In this document: one piece after another, positions 1 to 5,732 of the stretch | Position numbering within the stretch: position 1 is the first letter of the stretch | How the letters are laid out: each line of letters begins with the position of its first letter | NCBI GenBank assembly: GCA_910586375.1 | Contig: CAJUIE010000111.1 | Coordinates: 1 to 5,732 of the forward strand | Reading direction: 5' to 3' | From: an uncultured Alistipes sp. | Lineage (GTDB): Bacteria; Bacteroidota; Bacteroidia; Bacteroidales; Rikenellaceae | Length of the DNA stretch: 5,732 nt | Position numbers and translations under genes: made by a program | Notes under the pieces: generated by a model | Told to the model about the DNA's origin: nothing | The model's database searches: none | Seen by the model: the letters and a program-made list of their open reading frames with translations, nothing else

Positions 1-7
1 GGTATTC

Positions 8-265
8 TCAGTGTTCGATGTCGCAGGCGCCGCAATTGCCTGTGCAGCTGGATAGCCCAGAGGCCGAAGAGGCGCATTCGGCTGTGCCGTCTGCTTCGCG
101 TGTCTCCTGTACGGCACATTTGATGCCGAGGCGCTGCATGTTTTCGTTGGTCGAAATTTCGGAGTCGATTGGATGGCCCTTGATCATGAGGGTCAGTGAT
201 ATGCCCAGGACGAAGAGCCCTACGGCAATCAGGGTGCAGAGTATGACGATCAACCAGACTGGCAT
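8..265 (-). CDS. Small cysteine-rich single-pass membrane protein, function unknown
   Basis: The product is 85 residues. Residues 4-27 form one strongly hydrophobic segment (PVWLIVILC... to LTLMIK). The N-terminus before it has no charged residue and a Lys follows immediately, so by the positive-inside rule the tail should face the cytoplasm; this topology is inferred. The soluble tail contains Cys at 50, 64, 74, 78 and 81, the last three in the terminal motif CTGNCGAC, which suggests metal or Fe-S binding. The block around residues 30-50 (GHPIDSEISTNENMQRLGIKC) reads like a conserved segment, but I cannot name the family. A short membrane anchor plus Cys-rich tail recalls NqrM or the small FeoB-associated Cys-rich proteins in architecture only; there is no convincing motif match. 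The ATG at 265 is preceded by GGAG at 282-279, 13 nt upstream, which is rather distant. The gene is divergent from trkA, with overlapping promoters. Confidence 0.75.
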   Translation of the reverse strand: MPVWLIVILCTLIAVGLFVLGISLTLMIKGHPIDSEISTNENMQRLGIKCAVQETREADGTAECASSASGLSSCTGNCGACDIEH

Positions 266-290
266 AATATTCGATTTTCTCCGTTAAATT

Positions 291-321
291 TTTGCCTTTC
301 GCCGACAAATGTATACATTTG
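291..321 (+). promoter_or_regulatory. Bacteroidetes-type promoter for the trkA operon
   Basis: The -33 element TTTG lies at 291-294 and the -7 element TACATTTG at 314-321, separated by 19 bp. This matches the Bacteroidetes primary sigma consensus (TTTG, about 19-21 bp, TAnnTTTG) at every defined position. Transcription should begin near 326-330, giving a leader of roughly 75 nt before the trkA ATG at 404. A GAGG at 392-395, 8 nt from that ATG, is a plausible ribosome-binding site. No other promoter is needed to explain the closely spaced downstream genes. Not tested experimentally. Confidence 0.72.
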
Positions 322-322
322 T
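305..322. repeat. Perfect 18-bp palindrome in the divergent promoter region
   Basis: The sequence ACAAATGTATACATTTGT equals its own reverse complement over all 18 bases. It contains the -7 elements of both divergent promoters. It may simply be a symmetric bidirectional promoter core. Alternatively it may also be the binding site of a dimeric regulator acting on both transcripts. The symmetry is observed; the role is inferred. Confidence 0.85.
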
Positions 323-337
323 AAGATAAAGTGCAAA
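306..337 (-). promoter_or_regulatory. Divergent Bacteroidetes-type promoter for the small membrane protein gene
   Basis: Read on the minus strand, TTTG (337-334) is followed after 20 bp by TACATTTG (313-306), again a full match to the TTTG/TAnnTTTG consensus. The predicted start near 298-302 leaves a leader of about 35 nt before the ATG at 265. Its -7 element is the mirror half of the trkA -7 element, so RNA polymerase could not occupy both promoters on one molecule at once. Confidence 0.6.
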
Positions 338-403
338 AAGCGTCCCGAACCGTCGAAGGTATGGTTGAGGGGTGCGCCGAGATCGTAAAACGAGGGTCGA
401 ACC

Positions 404-1744
404 ATGAAAATCGTCATTGCGGGTGCCGGGGAGATGGGGAGCCATCTGGCGCGTATGCTGAGTGGCAACGGCCACGAAATCACCATTATCGACAAGGAAC
501 AGAAGCTGCTCTCGGAGGTCGGAGGGCTGGCCGACGTGCTCTGCATTGAAGGCGATTCTACGACGTTCGCAGTTTTGCGCAAGGCTTCTGTGCGGCGCTC
601 GGACCTTTTTATTGCCGTTAACCACGAGGAGAACGACAACATCGTTTCAGCCATGCTGGCCAAGAAACTGGGGGCCCGGAAATCCATTGCCCGCATCGAC
701 AACAACGAATACCTCGAGCCCAATAACAAGGAGATGTTCATTGACATGGGCATCGATTACCTTTTTTATCCCGAGAAAGTCGCTGCACGTGAGGTCATCA
801 ACCTGCTGGGGCACACTTCTACGTCGGAATACGTTGATTTTTCGAGCGGCAAGCTTTCGTTAGTCGTCTTTCGTCTCGAACCCGCCTCTTCGCTGGTGGG
901 GCAGTCGGTCGAGGGTTTCGATGATGAACAGACGGCTCCAAGTTTCCGTACCGTGGCTATCACGCGGGGCGGGCAGACCATTATCCCGCGACGTGGCGAG
1001 ATGTATATGGAGGGCGATCTGATTTATATCATCGCGCGTCAGGACGCTGTGCGTGAGATCATGGAGCTGTCGGGACGGTCGAATATCCGGATCAAGAACA
1101 TGATGATCCTGGGCGGGTCACGCATCGGCATACGGATTGCTATGGAGTTGCAGGACGAAGTGAATATCAAGCTCGTGGATTACAACGCCGAAAAAGCCTA
1201 TCGCCTGGCCGAAACGCTCGAACGTACACTCATTATCAATGAGGATGGCCGCAATACGGAGGCCATGATGGAGGAGGGGCTCGCCAACATGGACGCCTTC
1301 GTGGCGGTCACGGGGCGCAGTGAAACCAATATACTCGCCGCTATGCTGGCCAAGCGTCTGGGGGTCAAGAAGGTTATCGCCGAAGTCGAAAACCTCAATT
1401 ATATCAATCTTGCCGAGTCGATTGGCATTGATACAATCGTCAATAAAAAACTCGTCACGGCGTCGAACATCTTTCGGTTCACCATGTCGACCGACGTGCA
1501 GGCCATCAAATGCCTTACGGGCAGCGACGCTGAGGTCATGGAGTTTATTGTCAAGCCCAATTCGCCGGCCACGAAGGCCCGTATCCGCGACCTGGAGCTG
1601 CCCGAGGATGTCATGATCGGGGGTATCGTGCGCGGCGACAAGGTTTTTATCGCTGTGGAGAATACGGAGATCAACGCTTATGATCGTGTCGTGGTTTTTG
1701 CCATGCCGGCTTCGGTGGGGCGTGTCGGAACCTATTTCAATTGA
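404..1744 (+). CDS. trkA: Trk potassium uptake system regulatory subunit TrkA (two RCK/Rossmann modules)
   Basis: TrkA is the cytoplasmic NAD(H)/nucleotide-binding ring protein that gates the TrkH/TrkG K+ channel. The 446-residue product has the usual full-length tandem arrangement. RCK-N 1 opens with the dinucleotide motif GAGEMG (residues 7-12), with acidic D30 ending the second strand (TIID). A TrkA_C-like segment lies at about 145-220. RCK-N 2 has the motif GGSRIG (237-242) with D259 (LVD), followed by a second TrkA_C domain at about 365-446. Paired features repeat between the halves (NHEENDNIVSAMLAKKLGA at about 73-91, TGRSETNILAAMLAKRLGV at about 303-321), which shows the internal duplication. 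The second motif starts GGS rather than GxG, so its nucleotide affinity may differ. The ATG at 404 follows GAGG by 8 nt and begins directly with the first beta strand. It is first in the plus-strand operon, and no trkH is visible in the window. Confidence 0.95.
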   Translation: MKIVIAGAGEMGSHLARMLSGNGHEITIIDKEQKLLSEVGGLADVLCIEGDSTTFAVLRKASVRRSDLFIAVNHEENDNIVSAMLAKKLGARKSIARIDNNEYLEPNNKEMFIDMGIDYLFYPEKVAAREVINLLGHTSTSEYVDFSSGKLSLVVFRLEPASSLVGQSVEGFDDEQTAPSFRTVAITRGGQTIIPRRGEMYMEGDLIYIIARQDAVREIMELSGRSNIRIKNMMILGGSRIGIRIAMELQDEVNIKLVDYNAEKAYRLAETLERTLIINEDGRNTEAMMEEGLANMDAFVAVTGRSETNILAAMLAKRLGVKKVIAEVENLNYINLAESIGIDTIVNKKLVTASNIFRFTMSTDVQAIKCLTGSDAEVMEFIVKPNSPATKARIRDLELPEDVMIGGIVRGDKVFIAVENTEINAYDRVVVFAMPASVGRVGTYFN

Positions 1745-1747
1745 TCC

Positions 1748-3232
1748 ATGTCGGTGCGTAGCCTCCTCCTCCGGGCCTGGTTCTCGCAGCGCGAGCGGGC
1801 CATTGACCACTTCCGGCGTCACCCGGTCCGGACGCAGCAGCGCATGTTGCAGCAGCTCCTGCATCGGGGACGCCAGACCGCTTTCGGGCGGCAGTATGGG
1901 CTGGACAGAGTACACACACCCGATGAGTTTGCTGCCCGGGTGCCTGTTTCTGATTATGAAACGTTCAAGCCCTGGATCGGGCGGATGTTCGCCGGGGAGA
2001 AGGATGTAACGGCGCCGGGACGGGTTATGCTTTTTGCCCGGTCGTCGGGTACGACGTCCGACAGGAGCAAGTATATTCCCGTCACGAGGGAGTCGGTGTG
2101 GAGCAACCATACGCTCGGTATGCGTGATGTGGCTACGGTTTTTGCGGCCGGGCATCCGCGCACGCGAGTTTTCGAGGGTAAGACGCTTACGCTGGGCGGG
2201 TCGTGCTGTCGCGAGGGGGGCAACTTAGTGGGCGACCTTTCGGCGCTGCTGATCTGCCAGACGGGTTTCTGGAGCGGGTGGTTCCGGGCTCCGCGCAGGA
2301 CTACGGCCATCATGCCCGACTTCGATGCAAAGGCCCGGGCTATCTGCCGCGAATGCGTTGGGGAACCGATCACCTCTTTTGCCGGGGTGCCTTCGTGGAA
2401 CCTTGCCCTCATGCGCCGTGTGCTCGATTTTACGGGCAAAAGCAATTTGATGGAGGTGTGGCCGCGGCTGGAGCTTTTTGCGCACGGAGGGGTAGAGTTT
2501 GCGCCTTATCGGAGGTCGTTCGAGGCGTTGATCCCGTCGGCGGAGATGCATTACATGGAGACTTACAACGCCTCCGAGGGTTTTTTCGCTCTGGCCGACG
2601 ACCTGTCGCGTGACGACATGCTCCTGATGCTCGATTACGGTACTTATTTCGAGTTCCGCGATGGGGCGTGTATTGTGCCGCTGGAGGGGGTGGTGCCGGG
2701 CCGCAGTTATACCATGCTCGTCACATCGAATAATGGATTGTGGCGTTATGAAGTCGGCGACCGCGTGGAGTTCACCTCGACGGACCCTTACCGAATTCGC
2801 TTTGCCGGACGTACGAAGCAGTATATCAATGTTTTTGGTGAAGAACTCATCGTCGATAACGCTGAACGGGCACTTGCCGGAGCTTGTGCTGAAACGGGTG
2901 CCGTGGTCGCGGAATATACGGTAGCGCCGTGTTATATGTCCTTGCATGAGCGGGGGGCGCATGAGTGGATTGTCGAGTTCGACCGGGAGCCAGGTGCCCC
3001 GGAGGTTTTTGCCCGGACGCTCGACCAGCGGTTGCGGGCCCTCAATTCCGATTATGACGCCAAGCGTCAGACCACGCTGGAGCCCCTGCGGTTGAGGCCC
3101 GTTGCGCGGGGGACCTTTTTTGCGTGGATGCGTGCACGCGGGAAGAACAAGGTTCCGCGCCTGGTCAACGACCGCCACGTGGCCGAAGATGTCGTCCGCT
3201 TTGTTTCGGAACAAATGAAATGTGAAAAATAA
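1748..3232 (+). CDS. GH3-family acyl-adenylating enzyme (GH3 auxin-responsive promoter family)
   Basis: The 494-residue product belongs to the GH3 branch of the ANL adenylating enzymes. In plants these join amino acids to jasmonate or auxin through an acyl-AMP; bacterial substrates are largely unknown. Landmarks in order: P-loop-like ATP motif ARSSGTTSDRSKYIP at 97-111; FAGVPSW at 211-217; MHYMETYNASEGFFAL at 267-282, the GH3 nucleotide-contact region; GLWRYEVGDRV at 330-340; GRTKQYINVFGEEL at 354-367, the hinge; and GKNKVPRL at 465-472, holding the expected catalytic lysine of the mobile C-terminal domain. All expected motifs are present, so the enzyme is probably active. It starts 3 nt after the trkA stop with no evident Shine-Dalgarno sequence, suggesting translational coupling. 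There is no signal peptide, so it should be cytoplasmic. The neighbours give no clue to the acyl or amino substrate, and the family name does not imply auxin chemistry here. Confidence 0.92.
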   Translation: MSVRSLLLRAWFSQRERAIDHFRRHPVRTQQRMLQQLLHRGRQTAFGRQYGLDRVHTPDEFAARVPVSDYETFKPWIGRMFAGEKDVTAPGRVMLFARSSGTTSDRSKYIPVTRESVWSNHTLGMRDVATVFAAGHPRTRVFEGKTLTLGGSCCREGGNLVGDLSALLICQTGFWSGWFRAPRRTTAIMPDFDAKARAICRECVGEPITSFAGVPSWNLALMRRVLDFTGKSNLMEVWPRLELFAHGGVEFAPYRRSFEALIPSAEMHYMETYNASEGFFALADDLSRDDMLLMLDYGTYFEFRDGACIVPLEGVVPGRSYTMLVTSNNGLWRYEVGDRVEFTSTDPYRIRFAGRTKQYINVFGEELIVDNAERALAGACAETGAVVAEYTVAPCYMSLHERGAHEWIVEFDREPGAPEVFARTLDQRLRALNSDYDAKRQTTLEPLRLRPVARGTFFAWMRARGKNKVPRLVNDRHVAEDVVRFVSEQMKCEK

Positions 3233-3242
3233 CTGAAGACCT

Positions 3243-3857
3243 ATGTACATTGCTATCGCCGGCAATATCGGCAGCGGCAAGACTACGCTGACCCGGATGC
3301 TGACCGAACATTATGCGGCCAAGGCTTATTTCGAGGAGAACGACAATCCCTATATCGGTGATTTTTATAACGATATGAACCGGTGGTCGTTCAACCTCCA
3401 GATATCTTTTTTGGGCAGCCGTATCCGGCAGACTATGGAGATGCTCTCCGACGATGCGTCTGGGGTTATACTTCAGGACCGTACGGTTTATGAAGACGCG
3501 CATATCTTTGCCGATAACCTCCACGAAATGGGGCTTATGTCGTCGCGCGACTTCGATACTTATATGGGTATCTTCCATTTGATTTCGCGGCTTATACCCC
3601 GCCCCGATCTGCTTATTTACCTCGGGGCGAGTGTTCCGACGCTCATTTCGCAGATCCGCAAGCGTGGCCGCGAGTATGAAATAAATATCGATGAGGCTTA
3701 TCTCGGACGGCTGAACAACAAGTATAATCATTGGGTTCACGATCTTTACGACGGCGAGGTGCTCTTTATCGACAAGGATCACGAGGATTTCGTCGCCGAT
3801 CCGGCTGTTTTCGGGAAGATATGTGCCCGCATTGATGCATTCCGTGCCGGAAAATGA
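3243..3857 (+). CDS. Deoxynucleoside kinase (dNK/dGK-dAK type)
   Basis: This enzyme phosphorylates deoxynucleosides to 5'-monophosphates in cytoplasmic nucleotide salvage. The 204-residue length is normal for bacterial members. Visible motifs: Walker A GNIGSGKT (7-14); the substrate-binding segment FEENDNPYIGDFYND (30-44), where the family usually has E-P-V-x-x-N-P and this protein has EE; FNLQISFL (50-57); the DR(T/S) motif QDRTVYEDAHIF (78-89) with D79 and R80; and an arginine-rich LID, RKRGREYE (139-146). The Asn-Pro form of the first motif resembles deoxyadenosine/deoxyguanosine kinases more than thymidine-preferring ones, but substrate preference cannot be fixed from sequence. The gene starts 10 nt after the GH3 stop, in the same operon. 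Confidence 0.93.
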   Translation: MYIAIAGNIGSGKTTLTRMLTEHYAAKAYFEENDNPYIGDFYNDMNRWSFNLQISFLGSRIRQTMEMLSDDASGVILQDRTVYEDAHIFADNLHEMGLMSSRDFDTYMGIFHLISRLIPRPDLLIYLGASVPTLISQIRKRGREYEINIDEAYLGRLNNKYNHWVHDLYDGEVLFIDKDHEDFVADPAVFGKICARIDAFRAGK

Positions 3858-3861
3858 TCCG

Positions 3862-5235
3862 ATGAATCTGCCGGAGAAGTTCGTCGAACGGGTTTGCTGT
3901 GACCTTGGACCTGCTGAGGGGGCTGCGCTTTGCGAAGCGCTTGAAGGGCCGGCACCCGTCAGTGTGCGGCTCAATCCGGCCAAAGACCCTGGCGATGCCT
4001 TGTTGCAGCAGCTGGGAGCTTCCGGGCCGGTGCCTTGGTGCGCCGACGGGTGGTATCTGGCTGTGCGGCCGCAGTTTACGTTCGACCCGGCGTTTCATGC
4101 CGGTGCTTATTATGTGCAGGAGGCTTCGTCGCAATTCGTGGGGCGGCTTGTCGGTGACGTTCGTGGACGGCGTATCCTCGATCTGTGCGCTGCTCCGGGC
4201 GGGAAAACTACTTTGTATGCCTCGCTTGCCGGACCAGAGGGACTGGTTGTCGCCAATGAAATCGACCGGCGCCGGGCGCGGGTACTTGCCGATAACGTCC
4301 GCAAATGGGGGACGGCTAATGTTGCTGTTACGAGCTGTGAGCCCCGGAAGTTAGGCGATCTGGAGGCTTGGTTTGACGTGGTGGCCGTTGATGCTCCCTG
4401 CTCGGGTGAGGGGATGTTCCGCAAGGACCCGGGGGCCCGTGAGGAGTGGAGCGAGGGCAATGTGCGTCTCTGCGCAAGCCGTCAGGATGCCATTCTGCGC
4501 GAGGCCTGGCGGGCACTCCGGCCGGGAGGAACTCTGTTGTATAGCACCTGCACCTTCAATCGCGACGAGGACGAGGGAACGCTCGAACGGATGCTTGACT
4601 GGGCGGGTGACGAGGTTGTCGAGGCGCCCGAAACGCAGGTTGACGGTGCCTGGGGCATAGTCTGCGGGAGGGTAGGGGCATTTCGTACTTACCGTTTTTA
4701 TCCCCATCGTGCTCGCGGTGAGGGATTTTTCGCTGCTGTGGCCTGCAAGACGCCCGAGGTCGGTGGACGGAGGCGGATGGCCAAAGTCCGGCGGACACCC
4801 TTTGCGCCTGCGGACCGAAGTGTTACGGACGAATTGAGGCGCTGGCTGCTCGATACCGGGCGGATGCGTTTCGTCGCTGTAGGCGATAGTTTCTACGCCT
4901 GGCCCGATGGTCAGGCCGAGGCCGTGGGGGTGTTGTCCTGCTCAGTGCCGGTGATCTATGCGGGAGTAGCTCTGGGCCGGATTTTCAAGGGACGGCTCAA
5001 ACCCGATCCTGCTTTGGCCTTTTGTGCGATGCTCGATCGGGAGGCGCTCCCCGTGGTTGATGTCGACTGCGAAGAGGCCCTCTGTTACCTTCGGCGGCAG
5101 GAGTTGGGGGCCGAGGTTATGGCTGAGGGGCTGAACCTCGTTTGCTGCGAGGGCCGGGCCCTGGGCTTCGTCAAGCGTATCGGCGGGCGGACCAACAACC
5201 TCTATCCCGATTCGTTACGGATACTGAAAGGGTGA
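3862..5235 (+). CDS. rsmF: RsmF/NOL1-NOP2-Sun family 16S rRNA cytosine-C5 methyltransferase
   Basis: The product is a SAM-dependent m5C RNA methyltransferase; its E. coli relative RsmF methylates C1407 of 16S rRNA. With the ATG at 3862 it has 457 residues, close to the roughly 480 of RsmF. Numbered from that start: SAM-binding motif I ILDLCAAPGGKTT at 105-117; motif IV DAPCSGEGMFRKDP at 177-190 with the product-release Cys180; motif VI YSTCTFNRDEDE at 227-238 with the nucleophile Cys230; then a C-terminal region (about 290-457) ending GGRTNNLYPDSLRIL, as in RsmF-type proteins with a PUA-like RNA-binding tail. Both catalytic cysteines are present. A longer version from GTG at 3823 is possible but would overlap the kinase gene by 35 nt. 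I prefer 3862 because MNLPEKFVERV looks like the family's normal N-terminus and lies 4 nt after the kinase stop. The exact target base is inferred. Confidence 0.9.
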   Translation: MNLPEKFVERVCCDLGPAEGAALCEALEGPAPVSVRLNPAKDPGDALLQQLGASGPVPWCADGWYLAVRPQFTFDPAFHAGAYYVQEASSQFVGRLVGDVRGRRILDLCAAPGGKTTLYASLAGPEGLVVANEIDRRRARVLADNVRKWGTANVAVTSCEPRKLGDLEAWFDVVAVDAPCSGEGMFRKDPGAREEWSEGNVRLCASRQDAILREAWRALRPGGTLLYSTCTFNRDEDEGTLERMLDWAGDEVVEAPETQVDGAWGIVCGRVGAFRTYRFYPHRARGEGFFAAVACKTPEVGGRRRMAKVRRTPFAPADRSVTDELRRWLLDTGRMRFVAVGDSFYAWPDGQAEAVGVLSCSVPVIYAGVALGRIFKGRLKPDPALAFCAMLDREALPVVDVDCEEALCYLRRQELGAEVMAEGLNLVCCEGRALGFVKRIGGRTNNLYPDSLRILKG

Positions 5236-5239
5236 AGAT

Positions 5240-5732
5240 ATGAAGGGGTGGAAAAAATATAAAATAGGAAATATATGCACCCGGGTGTGTAGTGGCGGCA
5301 CGCCCAAAAGCACTGAATCTGCATATTATGGGGGTAGTATTCCTTGGTTGAACACGAAAGAAATAAACTTTAACCAAATATACGAAACCGAACGATATAT
5401 TACGCAAAGCGGATTGGATAATTCTTCTGCAAAATGGATTGAGTCCGATTCGGTAATAGTGGCCATGTATGGTGCTACTGCGGCCAAAGTAGCAATTAAT
5501 AAAATACCTTTAACAACCAACCAGGCATGTTGCAATCTTGCTGTAAATAAAACGATTGCGGATTATAGATATGTATATTATTATTTATGTAATAATTATT
5601 CATTGCTTGCATCGTTGGCCAATGGTGGGGCGCAACAAAATCTTAATGCCCAACAGATAAAAGATTTTGAAATTCCACTTCCGCCGCTGGCTGAACAGCA
5701 GCGCATCGCGGCAATTCTGGGAGCATTAGACG
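5240..5732 (+). CDS. hsdS: Type I restriction-modification specificity subunit HsdS, 5' part (runs off the window)
   Basis: HsdS sets the DNA target of a type I restriction-modification complex through two target-recognition domains (TRDs) separated by conserved helical spacers. The frame is open from ATG 5240 to the window end (164 codons), covering TRD1 and the start of the central conserved region. Typical landmarks: SGGTPKSTESAYYGGSIPWL (18-37), SGLDNSSAKWI (57-67), VAMYGATAAKVAI (74-86), TTNQACCNL (92-100), NGGAQQNLNAQQIKDFEIPL (128-147) and PPLAEQQRIAAILGALD (148-164). The N-terminus MKGWKKYKIG is normal for the family, so the start is secure. It begins 4 nt after the rsmF stop with no terminator between them; GGTGAAG just upstream may serve as ribosome-binding site. 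GC is about 36% over 5341-5640 (hand count), far below the neighbours, with AT-rich codons such as AAT, TAT and ATA. No hsdM or hsdR is in view, so whether the system is complete is unknown. Confidence 0.93.
   Translation, partial: MKGWKKYKIGNICTRVCSGGTPKSTESAYYGGSIPWLNTKEINFNQIYETERYITQSGLDNSSAKWIESDSVIVAMYGATAAKVAINKIPLTTNQACCNLAVNKTIADYRYVYYYLCNNYSLLASLANGGAQQNLNAQQIKDFEIPLPPLAEQQRIAAILGALD

Noticed and set aside
347..367. Possible small hairpin in the trkA leader (AACC with GGTT)
   Set aside because: Only four base pairs with an 11-nt loop; too weak to call a riboswitch or attenuator.
1118..2155. Minus-strand open frame of 345 codons opposite trkA and the start of GH3
   Set aside because: It spans the junction of two well-supported genes on the other strand, has a low-complexity Arg/His/Gly-rich composition, and shows no domain.
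2225..3280. Long minus-strand open frame of 351 codons opposite the GH3 gene
   Set aside because: It is antisense to a gene with full family motifs. Its translation is rich in Arg, His and Pro with no recognisable domain, as expected for a shadow frame in high-GC DNA.
3823..3861. Upstream GTG start adding 13 residues to the rRNA methyltransferase
   Set aside because: It would overlap the kinase gene by 35 nt and precede the normal family N-terminus. The ATG at 3862 is simpler.
3165..3983. Minus-strand open frame of 272 codons opposite the deoxynucleoside kinase
   Set aside because: It covers the ends of three plus-strand genes and has no motif; it is a by-product of codon bias.
5171..5535. 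Two short minus-strand frames opposite the hsdS start
   Set aside because: They have no recognisable features and lie opposite clear HsdS motifs.

Overview
The window looks like chromosomal DNA from a fairly GC-rich member of the Bacteroidales. An Alistipes-like (Rikenellaceae) genome is my best guess. The grounds are the gene families present, high-GC codon use in the core genes, mostly weak Shine-Dalgarno sequences, and a promoter matching the Bacteroidetes primary-sigma consensus (TTTG, 19 bp, TAnnTTTG). The genus is an inference; the phylum is much safer.

Layout. At the left edge, on the minus strand, lies a small cysteine-rich membrane protein (8-265). It is divergent from a plus-strand run of five tightly packed genes: trkA (K+ uptake regulator), a GH3-family adenylating enzyme, a deoxynucleoside kinase, an RsmF-like rRNA m5C methyltransferase, and the 5' part of a type I restriction specificity gene (hsdS) that runs off the right edge. 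Gaps between the plus-strand genes are 3, 10, 4 and 4 nt with no visible terminator, so they are probably co-transcribed from the promoter at about 291-321.

The 138-bp gap between the divergent genes holds a perfect 18-bp palindrome (305-322). Its two halves each supply a TAnnTTTG -7 element, one per strand, and each has a TTTG -33 element at 19 or 20 bp. This is best read as two overlapping, mutually exclusive divergent promoters, or as an operator embedded in them.

How the genes work together. There is no obvious single pathway: ion-transport regulation, an acyl-adenylating enzyme of unknown substrate, nucleoside salvage and ribosome modification form a mixed housekeeping operon. The trkH channel gene that often accompanies trkA in Bacteroidetes is not here. 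The right end is different. The hsdS target-recognition region drops to about 36% GC in DNA that is otherwise around 60%, then returns to about 63% exactly where the conserved spacer begins. That is the pattern expected of an acquired or swapped specificity domain at a defence locus. I see no tRNA, rRNA, CRISPR array or insertion sequence.
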